From Urechidicola croceus (GTDB lineage: Bacteria; Bacteroidota; Bacteroidia; Flavobacteriales; Flavobacteriaceae), in assembly GCA_905181865.1 (NCBI GenBank), contig CAJIZG010000001.1, forward strand, positions 726,965 through 790,964: 64,000 nt of DNA. The letters are read 5' to 3'. Positions 44,033 to 54,330 of this stretch are shown piece after piece. How positions within the stretch are numbered: the first letter of the stretch is position 1; each line of letters begins with the position of its first letter. The notes under the pieces were generated by a model. It was not told the origin of the DNA and made no database searches. It saw only the letters and a program-made list of their open reading frames with translations. The position numbers were made by a program, and so were the translations under genes.

Positions 44033-45799
44033 TTAACCTGCGATAGCCGTTTTTTTAAATTGCATTTCGTACAAATTATTGTAATAGCCTTTGCTTTTTA
44101 GCAGTTCTTTATGCGTGCCTTGCTCTACTATTAATCCGTTATCCATCACAATTATTTTATCAGCTCTTTTAATGGTTGTTAAACGATGTGCAATTATGAT
44201 AGAAGTCTGATTTTGGGTGATTCTATCAGTAGCCTTTTGTATTAACTGTTCTGAGTAAGAATCTATTGATGATGTGGCCTCATCTAAAATTAAAATACTC
44301 GGTCGACTAACATACGCTCTTAAAAATGCAATTAATTGACGCTGCCCTGAAGATAGCATGACTCCCCGTTCCTTCACATTATAATTATAATCATTTGGAA
44401 GGGTCATAATAAAGTCGTGAATCCCGATTTTATTCGCTGCTAATTTCACTTCTTCTAAAGGGATTTCTTTATCCAAAATAATGTTCTTATAAATAGTATC
44501 TGAAAACAAAAACACATCTTGTAAAACTACTGCTACATTTGTTCTTAAACTAGGCAACGTATAATCACCAACATTTTTATTGTCAATAGAAATTTTCCCA
44601 GAATCAATTTCGTAAAATCGATTAATTAAATTAATAATGGTTGATTTACCTGCTCCGGTTGCTCCTACAATAGCAACCGTCTCCCCTGCTTTTACATTGA
44701 ACGAAACTCCTTTTAACACTTCTTCCTTTTTAATATAACTAAAGTGAATATCTTTAAAAGATATTTCTCCTTTTAAGGATGTTGAAGACAGGGTTCCACT
44801 AGCATCAATATGACTCTCTGTATCAAAAATTTCAAACACGCGATTACCAGCAACCATACCCATTTGAAGTGTGTTAAATTTATCTGCAATTTGGCGAAGC
44901 GGTCTAAAAAGCATTTCAGACATCATAATAAATGAGAATATCATTCCAGCTGTAATGCCACTTCCTTCCACCATAATTTGTACCCCACCGAACCAAACAA
45001 TAAAACCCATCGTAATAGAAGTGAACACCTCTGCTATAGGAAAGAATATGGAATAATACATCACTGTCTTTACCCAAGCTTTTTTATGCTTATTATTAAT
45101 TTCTTTAAACTTATCATATTCAATCTTCTCACGATTGAATAACTGAACAATTTTCATTCCGGTTACACGCTCTTGAATAAATCCATTTAAATTTGCCGCT
45201 TGTTCGCGAATCTCCTTAAATGATGCTTTCATGTGTATCTGAAATAACTTCGTAGCATAAAGAATAATGGGAAGTACTATCAGTGTAATAAAGGCCAACT
45301 TCCAACTTAGAATCAGCATTGCAATAATAACCGCAATCATGGTAAGTAAATCTCCTACTATCATAAAAAATCCTTGTCCAAAAAAGTTTGCTATTTGTTC
45401 AATATCTGTAACGGATCTTGTAACTAATTTCCCTACTGAAGAAGTATCAAAATACGACATTTTAAAATGAAGCATGTGCTTAAACAACTTCATACGAATA
45501 TCTTTAATAATACTATATCCTAATTTATTAGACACAAAAATAAAAACAAATCTACCCATCACCTCGGCGAGTAATACTGTCGCCATAATTAATACAAAAT
45601 TCAAAAGACCCGATCTATCTTTAGATTCGAAAAAATCATCAATAATATACTGTAGTAACAACGGACGTACGACAGCCAAAAATGCTAAAAGTACCGCCGA
45701 AAAAGCAGCCACAAGAAATTGCACTTTGTATTCTTTTACAAAGCCCATTAATCTTTTAAAAATCTTTACATCAAATGCCTTTCCCGTTGAACTACTCAT
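44033..45799 (-). CDS. ABC-type exporter, permease-ATPase fusion (MsbA/multidrug-like)
   Basis: 588 residues. Six-helix membrane domain (~25-320) and C-terminal ATPase: Walker A GATGAGKST, Q-loop LQDVFLFSDT, signature LSSGQRQLIAF, Walker B ILILDEATSSID, H-loop IIAHRLTTI. Homodimeric exporter of lipid or drug. Start overlaps the truA stop by 8 bases, so the two form an operon. Confidence 0.93.
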   Translation of the reverse strand: MSSSTGKAFDVKIFKRLMGFVKEYKVQFLVAAFSAVLLAFLAVVRPLLLQYIIDDFFESKDRSGLLNFVLIMATVLLAEVMGRFVFIFVSNKLGYSIIKDIRMKLFKHMLHFKMSYFDTSSVGKLVTRSVTDIEQIANFFGQGFFMIVGDLLTMIAVIIAMLILSWKLAFITLIVLPIILYATKLFQIHMKASFKEIREQAANLNGFIQERVTGMKIVQLFNREKIEYDKFKEINNKHKKAWVKTVMYYSIFFPIAEVFTSITMGFIVWFGGVQIMVEGSGITAGMIFSFIMMSEMLFRPLRQIADKFNTLQMGMVAGNRVFEIFDTESHIDASGTLSSTSLKGEISFKDIHFSYIKKEEVLKGVSFNVKAGETVAIVGATGAGKSTIINLINRFYEIDSGKISIDNKNVGDYTLPSLRTNVAVVLQDVFLFSDTIYKNIILDKEIPLEEVKLAANKIGIHDFIMTLPNDYNYNVKERGVMLSSGQRQLIAFLRAYVSRPSILILDEATSSIDSYSEQLIQKATDRITQNQTSIIIAHRLTTIKRADKIIVMDNGLIVEQGTHKELLKSKGYYNNLYEMQFKKTAIAG

Positions 45800-46544
45800 G
45801 GCTTAAAACTGATTCTGGATATTTTACTTGGGTTAAAAATAAGGCTTTTGCTGGAACTGAAGCCCCTGCTTTTGTTCTATCTCTACCTTCAATTATTTCT
45901 TTAAATTCTTGCAAACTAGTTTTACCCAAACCTACGTTCACCAAAGTACCTACTATAGCCCTCACCATATTTCGTAAAAAACGATCCGCAGAAATTTTAA
46001 ATATTAAAATAGTATCATCAAATACCCATTGAGCCTCACTAATTACACAATTATAGGTGTTTACAGCTGTTTTTGATCTTGAAAAGCTCTTGAAATTCTG
46101 ATAATTTAGTAATTCTGAAGCTGCTTCGTTCATTTTCTCTACATTTAGTGTTCGTATATAAAATTGCCAGGTTGTATCCAATAAAAACGGATTTCTACCC
46201 AAAAAAATTCTATACTCATAGGATCTGCTAATGGCATCAAAACGTGTGTGCGCCTTATCAGCTACTTTAAAAATTCTATGGACAACGATATCACTTGGTA
46301 AATATGAATTTAATTTAAATAAAATTACATTCTCATCAAAGGCAACAGAAATATCAAAATGTGCAAACATCTGAGAAGCATGTACTCCAGCATCTGTTCT
46401 ACCAGCCCCCATGATATTAATCTCTTCCTTCAATAACTTTGAAAGACCATCATTCATTTTCTCTTGAACTGAGATCGCATTTGGTTGATATTGCCAACCA
46501 TGATAGTTTGTACCCTTATATGAAAGTTCTAAAAAATATCTCAA
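45792..46544 (-). CDS. truA: tRNA pseudouridine synthase A
   Basis: 250 residues. FLELSYKGTNYHGWQYQPNA, catalytic Asp in GAGRTDAGVHASQM, and C-terminal KISADRFLRNMVRAIVGTL. Converts U38-40 of tRNA anticodon arms to pseudouridine. First gene of a two-gene operon with the ABC exporter. Confidence 0.96.
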   Translation of the reverse strand: MRYFLELSYKGTNYHGWQYQPNAISVQEKMNDGLSKLLKEEINIMGAGRTDAGVHASQMFAHFDISVAFDENVILFKLNSYLPSDIVVHRIFKVADKAHTRFDAISRSYEYRIFLGRNPFLLDTTWQFYIRTLNVEKMNEAASELLNYQNFKSFSRSKTAVNTYNCVISEAQWVFDDTILIFKISADRFLRNMVRAIVGTLVNVGLGKTSLQEFKEIIEGRDRTKAGASVPAKALFLTQVKYPESVLSHE

Positions 46545-46791
46545 CAGATTCGCTTATTTTTGCACAAACAAATATACTCATAGTAATTAAGTTGTGTTCT
46601 ATTTAAAACCGAATTAATCCTAAATGAATCTTAAACTGATCTAAATTAATTTGAATGGTTTATATAAAATAGAATACCTAAACGTCGCTGTAGTTAAGAT
46701 TTTATTTAAAATTGAAAATATGAGCGAAAAAGAAACGAATTAAACAGATTATTATCATCTTTATTTGGCATAACAGTTACCATTCTATTTT

Positions 46792-47289
46792 ATGAAAAAA
46801 ATTCTTTTACTTTCTGATACTCATAATTATATAGATGCTAAAATCCTTAAATATGTAAAACTTGCAGATGAAGTTTGGCATGCTGGTGATATTGGCACCA
46901 TAGAGATCTCTGACACCCTTAAAGTTTACAAACCTTTCCGCGCTGTTTATGGAAATATCGATGGGACTCCTATACGCCAAGAGTTCCCATTAAACAATCG
47001 TTTTTTTTGTGAAAAAGTGGACGTTTGGATGACTCATATAGGCGGATATCCAAATAGGTATGATGTTAAAATAAGAGAAGAAATTAAACAAAACCCTCCC
47101 CAACTATTTATCAGTGGACATTCTCATATTTTAAAAGTCCAATACGACAAAAAGTTGAATTTATTACACATGAATCCTGGAGCTGCAGGAAAACATGGAT
47201 TCCATCAAGTAAGGACCATGTTACGATTTGAAATTGATACTACAGAAATTAAAAATCTTGAAATTATTGAATTGGGTAAAAGAGTTTAA
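46792..47289 (+). CDS. YfcE/MJ0936 family metallophosphoesterase
   Basis: 165 residues. Calcineurin-like motifs: LLSDTHNYID, WHAGDIG, AVYGNIDG, THIGGYPNRYD, FISGHSHILKVQ, NPGAAGKHG. Hydrolyses phosphodiesters with two metals; physiological substrate undefined. A -7-like TTTATTTG is seen ~25 bases upstream. Convergent with the TPR fragment. Confidence 0.93.
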   Translation: MKKILLLSDTHNYIDAKILKYVKLADEVWHAGDIGTIEISDTLKVYKPFRAVYGNIDGTPIRQEFPLNNRFFCEKVDVWMTHIGGYPNRYDVKIREEIKQNPPQLFISGHSHILKVQYDKKLNLLHMNPGAAGKHGFHQVRTMLRFEIDTTEIKNLEIIELGKRV

Positions 47290-47353
47290 CCATCTATAGG
47301 AATTGGAACATGAATAAATACTTAAATTCCCTCTTTTTTTGAAGACACCACCT

Positions 47354-48067
47354 TTAAACGCCCTCCATCATTTTAATTGTATCCTTATTAATTTGATAAA
47401 TATTTAAGGATTTAAAACAATATTTTTCAGCTATTTCATGATTCTCTTCATAAAAATTATATACCACCAAATTTGCATAAACATCTGCCAAATATTTTTG
47501 CCCTAATTTTCCATTTGGTGAAATTAAAATTGCCTTGTCATAATAATAAATTGAACTATCTCCGTGTATTTTCAAACTTACCGAATCAGATTCTATAAGT
47601 ACCCTATTCATACCGTTATATTGATGAAGGTGAGCGCTCTCTAACCCCAAATATCCCTTACTAATCCCTAAGGAATCATTTCTTTCTAGAGAATTTGAAA
47701 GCACTAATCTAAAATACTTAAAAGCATTCGAATAACCCTTAATTCTAGAAAAACCACTACCTAGTTCATACGCATAATCTGCTGTGAATTTTGAAGAAGC
47801 ATCACCATTTATTATGGTAAGTCCATTAAGTAATATCTTTAGAGCCTTTTCATGTTCGTTTTGAGTATTATACAGTCTTGCTAATATAAAATCGACCTTT
47901 AATTTTTCAGAAACAAATGCATACTCTGGTATCATTTTAATTGAATCGATCAATACTATTGCCAATTGATTGTCTTCTTGCTCAATTCTTAATTCTATAA
48001 TATTTAATAGAGAATCTATATTAGAAGAATTTTGAGAAAAGGAAAAAGTAGCATTGAAAACTATCAA
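47354..48067 (-). pseudogene. N-terminal TPR sensor part of a truncated sensor kinase
   Basis: 237 residues from TTG 48067, signal-like MIVFNATFSFSQ. Helical repeats throughout (EKALKILLNGLTIINGD, NAFKYFRLVLSNSLERND, IYYYDKAILISPNGKLGQKY, AEKYCFKSLNIYQINKD) look like TPRs. In flavobacteria such TPR regions precede a membrane helix and a histidine kinase; here the protein ends in the middle of a repeat with no helix or kinase, and a broken LuxR-type response regulator lies upstream. It is most likely a 3'-truncated kinase gene. A free-standing secreted TPR protein is the alternative. Confidence 0.55.
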
Positions 48068-48122
48068 TACTACTTTTATTTACTTTATATAGAAGCATTT
48101 CATACTATAAAAATACATTGTT

Positions 48123-48410
48123 TTAGGGCTCAATCACTATTTCCGGAACTGGTTTTGGTGGTCTCGGCTCCCTATATTTGTCTGTTCCAGTTGCAGATTG
48201 TTGATGAAACTTTATTCTCAACGTTACTTTCGCTGTGAAGTTTTTATCATAATTTTCTTCAGACGCTAATTCGTCATATTGCAAATCAACTATATTGTCT
48301 TCTCCACTTTGAGTAAACGTAACTTTGACCCCTTTCTCTTCTTTAAACTTTAATTTGTATTCTTTTACGTCTCCTTTCTTTTTACAAGAAAGAAAATAAG
48401 TCTTTAACAT
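48123..48410 (-). CDS. Hypothetical protein, 95 residues
   Basis: Not recognised. N-terminal MLKTYFLSCKKKGDVKEYKL resembles a degraded lipoprotein start; the rest is charged beta-like sequence ending in a Pro-rich tail PREPRPPKPVPEIVIEP. It lies between the TPR fragment and the broken response regulator, all on the minus strand, so it may be a small gene of the same module or itself a remnant. Confidence 0.45.
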   Translation of the reverse strand: MLKTYFLSCKKKGDVKEYKLKFKEEKGVKVTFTQSGEDNIVDLQYDELASEENYDKNFTAKVTLRIKFHQQSATGTDKYREPRPPKPVPEIVIEP

Positions 48411-48435
48411 TTCTTATATAAATTCTAATTACTAT

Positions 48436-49090
48436 TTAAATTAGTTGATTTCTATGAGCATACAATGCCAAACCTACAGCATTTTTGACTTTCAATTTTT
48501 TTATCAAATTCTTACGATGAGTTTCAACAGTATTTATACTTATAAATAGTTTCGTTGCAATTTCTTTGGTACTATACTCTTGAGCAATTAATTTTAAAAC
48601 TTCTGTTTCTCTTTCGGTTATTGGGTTAAATTTGTTTCATCTTGAGAGTTACTATTTTTTTTCTTTTCATTTGAAAACATCGAAACGATTTTTTTTGAAT
48701 ACGTTCACTAAAATATTGTTCCCACCTTTATAAGGTCTTAATTGCTTCTAAAATTTGTTCACCAGCACATTTTTCAACTAAAAAACTATCAGCACCCATT
48801 TTCAAAACCTACTTAACTGATTATTTTTCATCATAGCTAGATCAAACAACTATAAGAGGTTTTGCATCCCATTTACTAAATTCTTACAAGATATTTATTC
48901 CATCTATTTTAGACATATTAATGTCAAGAATTAAGACATCAGATGAATTAGAAGCTTACCAGTCCAAAACTTCTTCTCCGTTTTGAGAACTTCCTACAAC
49001 TTCAAGTATTTCTTCCCTCTTTAATACCGCTTTAATTCCATCAATAAGCACTTTATGGTCATCTGCAATATGAACTTTTATCTTTTTCAA
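48436..49090 (-). pseudogene. LuxR/NarL-type response regulator, multiply interrupted
   Basis: From TTG 49090: KKIKVHIADDHKVLIDGIKA and VVGSSQNGEEVLDW, then TAA; SSDVLILDINMSKIDGINIL (phosphoacceptor Asp in ILDINMS), then TAA; later TGA and further stops; a frame change, then an intact DNA-binding end TERETEVLKLIAQEYSTKEI, FISINTVETHRKNLIKKLKV, KNAVGLALYAHRNQLI. The receiver is dead, while the helix-turn-helix is still legible. With the TPR fragment downstream it marks a lost two-component pair. Confidence 0.78.
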
Positions 49091-49213
49091 TTTTCCCCAT
49101 TTCAAATGTATTTCATATCTACTTAAACTACAATACCGATAAGCAGTGATTTTACTTACTAACGGTTTTCCGTGAAGAAGAAAAATAGTTTTGACTATAA
49201 GTAAATCTACAAT

Positions 49214-49248
49214 AAAAAACCCATCCTAAATAAATAGCATGGGTTTTT
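49214..49248 (-). terminator. Intrinsic terminator after the DUF4293 gene
   Basis: AAAAACCCAT and ATGGGTTTTT form a 10-bp stem with a 14-base loop, with T6 on the minus strand, 28 bases past the DUF4293 stop. Confidence 0.75.
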
Positions 49249-49275
49249 CTCACTAAATATACTAAGATACCAGTG

Positions 49276-49710
49276 CTACCTCAGTCGGTCTACAGATTTT
49301 ACAAGATCCTCATCTTTCTTAATCGCTCGATTTGCCATGACTAACAAAATAATAGTGATTAATGGAAGAATTGATCCAATACCTTTCTCTGAAACCGAGG
49401 TTTCTCCAGATAAACTTTGTAAATGAACTACAAGTAACCCCAATATAATAAGGTTAATCAAAATATTTAAACGCCCTAGAACAAACTGTGTTTGCCTATT
49501 CTTAAATTTAAAAATAGTTACCAATGACAAAATGCTAGAAACCAAAAACAATATAGGAATTCCTTTAAGTGAAACCCCTTTGTTTTTAATTAAATCAAAT
49601 GCAAAAACCTCAACTCCGTCAATATTTATCCATAAATTTAGTATATAAACAACCCCACTCGAGATAAGCAAGGCTACTAATAAATAAACAGATTGAATTC
49701 TTTGAATCAT
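49276..49710 (-). CDS. DUF4293 family membrane protein
   Basis: 144 residues from ATG 49710 (MIQRIQSVYLLVALLISSGV), which is the conserved family start; upstream frame is not. Four membrane helices, with the extracytoplasmic loop between the first two and a C-terminal basic/acidic end (NRAIKKDEDLVKSVDRLR). Function unknown. Divergent from rho, a common neighbourhood in Flavobacteriaceae. Confidence 0.9.
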   Translation of the reverse strand: MIQRIQSVYLLVALLISSGVVYILNLWINIDGVEVFAFDLIKNKGVSLKGIPILFLVSSILSLVTIFKFKNRQTQFVLGRLNILINLIILGLLVVHLQSLSGETSVSEKGIGSILPLITIILLVMANRAIKKDEDLVKSVDRLR

Positions 49711-49899
49711 TTTAGTTTCTAAGGACGACAAATGTAAACTAATCTTTTTTTCTATAAAAATATTAATATTAGTTTTATTTGTTATATTTGTCATCTATTC
49801 TATAATAAATTGCATCATAGCATTTTAATCTCGATATACAATTATAACAATTTTATACTATTTCCGAATCGGAAAAATAATTAATCATAATCTTACATA

Positions 49900-51630
49900 A
49901 TGTTTGAAATTTCACAACTCAAGGAAAAATCCCTTGTAGATTTGCAGAAGATTGCTAAAGAAATTGGACTCCCAAAATTTAGCCAATTAAACAAATTGGA
50001 TCTCGTCTATCAAATTCTTGATCACCAAGCTGCAAACCCATCTCCTGCTACAAAAAGCACTGAAAAACCAAAGCGAAGACGTATTGCTAAACCAAAAGTT
50101 ATAGCAAAAAAAGAAACCCTTTCGGAAGAAGTTAAAGTAGTAAAAAAAGCACCTCTGCCAAAAAGAGATGCTGTTTCAAAGGAAAATCCAGTTACTGCTA
50201 AAAAACCAACAATTGCTGAAAAACGAATTATTGGTGAAAAACAAATACAAATGGCTATTGAAGAAGTAATTGAGCATGTTGATACGAAAGTAGCACTTAC
50301 ACAAGAAGAGGAAGAAGTTAAAGAAGTTATTACAACAGAAGGAGAAACTAAAAAAGTTCATCCAAAGCAAAATCAACCAAAAGCGAAACAGGAAAATCCC
50401 AATCAAAAAAGAGAGAATCAACATCAAAAACCTGATCATACCAAGAATAAGAAACCACAACATAAAGATCAAAATCAGCCGAAGAAGAGCGGCAATAGAT
50501 ATCGTGACCCTGACTATGAATTTGACGGAATAATTTTAAGTGAAGGTGTATTAGAAATTATGCCCGACGGATACGGTTTTTTAAGATCGTCGGATTATAA
50601 TTATTTATCGTCTCCAGATGATATTTATGTGTCTCAATCTCAAATAAAGTTATTTGGCTTAAAAACAGGAGATACTGTTTTAGGTAATGTTCGCCCACCG
50701 AAAGAAGGTGAAAAATATTTCCCTTTAATTAGAGTCTCAAAAATAAATGGATTAAATCCAAATGTAGTTCGTGATCGTGTTGCATTTGAACACTTAAAGC
50801 CATTATTTCCAGATGAAAAACTGAACCTTGAGGGCAAAAATATTTCAACCCGTATTATTGATTTATTTTCTCCTATTGGTAAAGGACAGCGTGGTATGAT
50901 TGTTTCTCAACCAAAAACAGGGAAAACCATATTACTAAAAGATATTGCCAATGCAATCTCGACCAACCACCCTGAAGTTTATCAAATTATACTGTTAATT
51001 GATGAACGTCCGGAGGAGGTAACCGATATGCAGCGAAATGTGAAAGGTGAAGTTGTTGCTTCTACCTTTGACGAACCAGCTGACAAACATGTACGTGTTG
51101 CCAATATTGTTCTTGAAAAGGCAAAAAGACTCGTAGAGTGCGGACATGATGTAGTAATCCTTTTAGATTCTATTACACGTTTAGCAAGAGCTTATAATAC
51201 AGTAGCTCCTGCATCTGGAAAAATATTATCTGGAGGTATTGACGCGAATGCCTTACATAAACCTAAACGATTCTTTGGAGCTGCACGAAATATTGAAGGA
51301 GGAGGATCTCTTTCTATAATTGCAACCGCCTTGACTGATACTGGTTCTAAAATGGATGAAGTTATCTTCGAAGAATTTAAAGGTACTGGAAACATGGAAT
51401 TACAATTAGATAGAAATATTTCTAATAGAAGAATATTCCCTGCTGTAGATTTAGTAAAATCAAGTACCCGTAGAGACGACTTATTACTTGATGATAAAAC
51501 AATGCAACGTATGTGGGTTTTACGCAAGTACCTTGCAGACATGAATCCTATTGAGGCCATGGAATTCCTTAGTGATCGAATGAAATCGACTCATAATAAC
51601 GATGAATTCTTAATGTCTATGAATAGATAG
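49900..51630 (+). CDS. rho: Transcription termination factor Rho with long disordered insert
   Basis: 576 residues against ~420 for E. coli Rho. Residues 1-44 form the N-terminal helix domain; ~45-205 is a Lys/Glu/Gln/Pro-rich low-complexity insert (many KP, QN and KK pairs); then the RNA-binding OB fold ([20 protein letters not shown]) and the ATPase: P-loop [10 protein letters not shown], Walker [19 protein letters not shown]-loop [23 protein letters not shown]-dependent helicase that ends transcription. In Bacteroides such an insert has been reported to drive Rho condensates; that role here is inferred. Followed by its own terminator. Confidence 0.97.
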   Translation: MFEISQLKEKSLVDLQKIAKEIGLPKFSQLNKLDLVYQILDHQAANPSPATKSTEKPKRRRIAKPKVIAKKETLSEEVKVVKKAPLPKRDAVSKENPVTAKKPTIAEKRIIGEKQIQMAIEEVIEHVDTKVALTQEEEEVKEVITTEGETKKVHPKQNQPKAKQENPNQKRENQHQKPDHTKNKKPQHKDQNQPKKSGNRYRDPDYEFDGIILSEGVLEIMPDGYGFLRSSDYNYLSSPDDIYVSQSQIKLFGLKTGDTVLGNVRPPKEGEKYFPLIRVSKINGLNPNVVRDRVAFEHLKPLFPDEKLNLEGKNISTRIIDLFSPIGKGQRGMIVSQPKTGKTILLKDIANAISTNHPEVYQIILLIDERPEEVTDMQRNVKGEVVASTFDEPADKHVRVANIVLEKAKRLVECGHDVVILLDSITRLARAYNTVAPASGKILSGGIDANALHKPKRFFGAARNIEGGGSLSIIATALTDTGSKMDEVIFEEFKGTGNMELQLDRNISNRRIFPAVDLVKSSTRRDDLLLDDKTMQRMWVLRKYLADMNPIEAMEFLSDRMKSTHNNDEFLMSMNR

Positions 51631-51650
51631 TAAGAAAAATATTTTAACTA

Positions 51651-51688
51651 AAAAAAGCCGGAGAATTTGAATTCTCTGGCTTTTTTTT
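51651..51688 (+). terminator. Intrinsic terminator after rho
   Basis: AAAAAAGCCGGAGAATT / AATTCTCTGGCTTTTTT with one or two mismatches and T8. From here to 51989 the plus strand holds ~300 bases without a convincing gene. Confidence 0.85.
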
Positions 51689-51989
51689 ATAATGACTTAT
51701 TTCATCTGAACCAAGAAGAATCGCGTTTTGAAAGAATAAAATTAATTACAACTCCTATATATTTGTCTTCATGGTTCTTATCCCCTAATTCAATCGTATT
51801 TATAATTACACAAGCTACCCCTTTATAGATTTCATAATGCGATCTGTAACTATTTAGTTAAATCAAGCCTAAGATCTGTCTATTCATTAATAGCGGTAGA
51901 GTTTTGATGCCTTTAACCATTGTTTTAATAATAGCTTCCTTCTATACTACAATTTTAAACGAACACAATAGACAAAATCCTTGGATACA

Positions 51990-52022
51990 AAAAAAAAGGA
52001 ACGCTTTAAACGTTCCCTTTTT
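51990..52022 (-). terminator. Intrinsic terminator after ppiD
   Basis: AAGGAACG-CTTTAAA-CGTTCCCTT stem with A10 on the left, i.e. a long T tract on the minus strand, 24 bases past the ppiD stop. Confidence 0.85.
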
Positions 52023-52045
52023 GATTTTATATAGAAATTCTATCC

Positions 52046-54214
52046 TTAGTACATATTTCCTCTATAATCTTCTATTTCATAAGAAGACTTTAAAGAAGTA
52101 AATATTTGATTTTTTCTTAATTTAAGCGAATTCACCAACTTTAAACGAGCAATGTCATAATTTGGTAATTTCGGCGCTTTTTCTAAAGAGCTCACTTCAA
52201 TTGCAAATACACCTTTAACTCCTTTCAAATTATTATGAACTTCACCAACTTTAGATCCCATCATTGCTCCAACGATACCAGGTTCTGCACCTACACCTGA
52301 AATAGTAGGACTCGCTAATGTCACCGAAGAGGCTGTTCTAAGACTCGTACCGCTACTTTTAGCTATTTCCTCTAACGTATTGGAATCTTTCATTGATTCA
52401 GCAATCATTACTGCCTTTTTTTCATTCAATAATATAGGTCTAATTTTATTTATTACTTTAGAAATTGGAGATAACCCTTTTGACGTTTTACTAGAAAGTA
52501 CAGCCACAACATATCCACTTTCAACATCAAACCTTTTGACACCACCAATAGCAGTTTCTTTATTAAAAGACCAATTTACAATTTGTCTTTGGTTTCCAAG
52601 AATTCCTGGCACAAATTCGTCCAATACTTGTAATCCAATAGCAGGTGCTGCTAAATATGACCTCTCTTTTGCTAGTGCATAGATTTCACCTCCATTAGAA
52701 ATTAAATCTTGTGCAAAAGTCTCAGCATCTTGATAAAATTTGTTCTCTGTATCTATTGAAGGTATAATTTGTCTTGATAGAGTAGTTAATTGAACCGCTT
52801 TCTTATAGGCTGTTTGGTCATCTATTTTTATAACATGATATCCAAACTTAGTTTCAACAACTTGAACTGTACCTTTTTTATTAGTAAACAAATATTCAGC
52901 AAAATCAACATCAAAATTAGGAGAAAAAGCTTGCGCCTTTGAAATCCAACCAATATCTCCACCTTTTCCTTTGGTACCATCAGTGTTTACTTTATCAGCA
53001 ATCTCAATAAACTTCTTAGAACTATTTCTAACTAATTTATAAATACTATCGGCTGTTTTCTTAGCAGCCTCTTTGGTTACCGCAGATGCAGATCTTGTAG
53101 TTCCTGCAAAAGGAACAAGAATATGACGAGACTGAACAGAGTCTGGCATTTGTCTAAACTCATTAACCTTAGAAATTTTAAAATAACCATTGCTCTCATA
53201 TGGCCCTACCACATTACCTTGAGTTACACTAAAAATTTCTTTTGAAATTACTGACGCTACGTTATTTTCAAACAAAAATCGATCATCCTTTGGTAAATCA
53301 GATTTAGCTTCTTCTAGAAACAGGTTAATATCTGTAGCATTTTTTAAACCTCGAATAGTAATTGTTGCTTTAGCCGCATTACTATATTCTTCCCGATCAG
53401 TAATGTATTGCGCAACATCTTTCTTAATTGCTTCCTTATCTTCATCTGAAGCAACAATATTAAATTTCACATAGTTAAGGTCTCTTGACTTTTCTACTTG
53501 AAATTCCTTCGAATTCTTACTTATATAAGCTTTGTAATCTACATTTGTAATTGTTACTAAACTATCTGCAATTGAAGAATAAGGAACATACACAAATTTT
53601 GAAGTTACCTTATTATTGGCATAAGTATATTCTCTTTCTCCTTCTTTCAAAGAAGCGCCTAATCCAGCTGCTACTAAATTGTTATATACAGTTCTTTTTA
53701 AATTCTGTCTTAAACTAGCCTCTGTACTTAACCAACTTCGCCACATATTATATTCTTGAGATCCAGCAGTACTTCCAACAGCCTCATCCTTAATATTAGC
53801 AATATATTCTTTTACTTTTTCTGGATCTAACAAACCACCTTCATTTTGAAATGCAGGGTTTGACTTAAAAAAAGACATACTTACAATAGATTGCCAAACA
53901 TCTTCCTCTCCTACTAAAACGCCAGCTTTATCAAGTTGGTCGTTATAAATCTCATCCCCAACCAATTTATCCCAAGCGTACGTCATCGCCTGTTTATTAG
54001 AACTGCTTCTACTATTATTTTTATACGTTTCCATTAAATCAGCAAAATCATCTCTACTAATTGTTTCTCCATTAACTTCTCCAACTACGTTAACCTTATT
54101 TGCTTGAAAAAAACTTTGTATAGATGACGGATCTAATACAAACGCTAATAAAGCCATACCTATAATTAGAATCAAAAAGACTGAACGCTCTCTAATTTTT
54201 GATAAAATTGCCAT
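52046..54214 (-). CDS. ppiD: Membrane-anchored peptidyl-prolyl isomerase/chaperone PpiD-SurA type
   Basis: 722 residues. Short cytoplasmic start, one membrane helix (SVFLILIIGMALLAFVLDP), SurA-N-like region with GEVNGETISRDDFADLMETY, and a parvulin domain near 355-470 (SRHILVPFAG, GGDIGWISKAQAFSPNFDVD, VVETKFGYHVIKID). A second, degenerate parvulin-like part follows. Assists folding of exported proteins at the periplasmic face. Monocistronic or last of the leftward block with the CNNM gene 117 bases upstream. Confidence 0.92.
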   Translation of the reverse strand: MAILSKIRERSVFLILIIGMALLAFVLDPSSIQSFFQANKVNVVGEVNGETISRDDFADLMETYKNNSRSSSNKQAMTYAWDKLVGDEIYNDQLDKAGVLVGEEDVWQSIVSMSFFKSNPAFQNEGGLLDPEKVKEYIANIKDEAVGSTAGSQEYNMWRSWLSTEASLRQNLKRTVYNNLVAAGLGASLKEGEREYTYANNKVTSKFVYVPYSSIADSLVTITNVDYKAYISKNSKEFQVEKSRDLNYVKFNIVASDEDKEAIKKDVAQYITDREEYSNAAKATITIRGLKNATDINLFLEEAKSDLPKDDRFLFENNVASVISKEIFSVTQGNVVGPYESNGYFKISKVNEFRQMPDSVQSRHILVPFAGTTRSASAVTKEAAKKTADSIYKLVRNSSKKFIEIADKVNTDGTKGKGGDIGWISKAQAFSPNFDVDFAEYLFTNKKGTVQVVETKFGYHVIKIDDQTAYKKAVQLTTLSRQIIPSIDTENKFYQDAETFAQDLISNGGEIYALAKERSYLAAPAIGLQVLDEFVPGILGNQRQIVNWSFNKETAIGGVKRFDVESGYVVAVLSSKTSKGLSPISKVINKIRPILLNEKKAVMIAESMKDSNTLEEIAKSSGTSLRTASSVTLASPTISGVGAEPGIVGAMMGSKVGEVHNNLKGVKGVFAIEVSSLEKAPKLPNYDIARLKLVNSLKLRKNQIFTSLKSSYEIEDYRGNMY

Positions 54215-54330
54215 TATGTGATATATTTAATTTAGTGTGCGAAAGTACAATTTACTATTGAAATATAAAAGTGATTATTTCAATAAAAATATTGGTAAAA
54301 CATTAATTTTTCTGAAATAGAATGAAGGTC

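Noticed and set aside
51904..52101. 65-codon frame between rho and ppiD
   Set aside because: Overlaps the ppiD terminator and the ppiD 3' end on the opposite strand; no family match.
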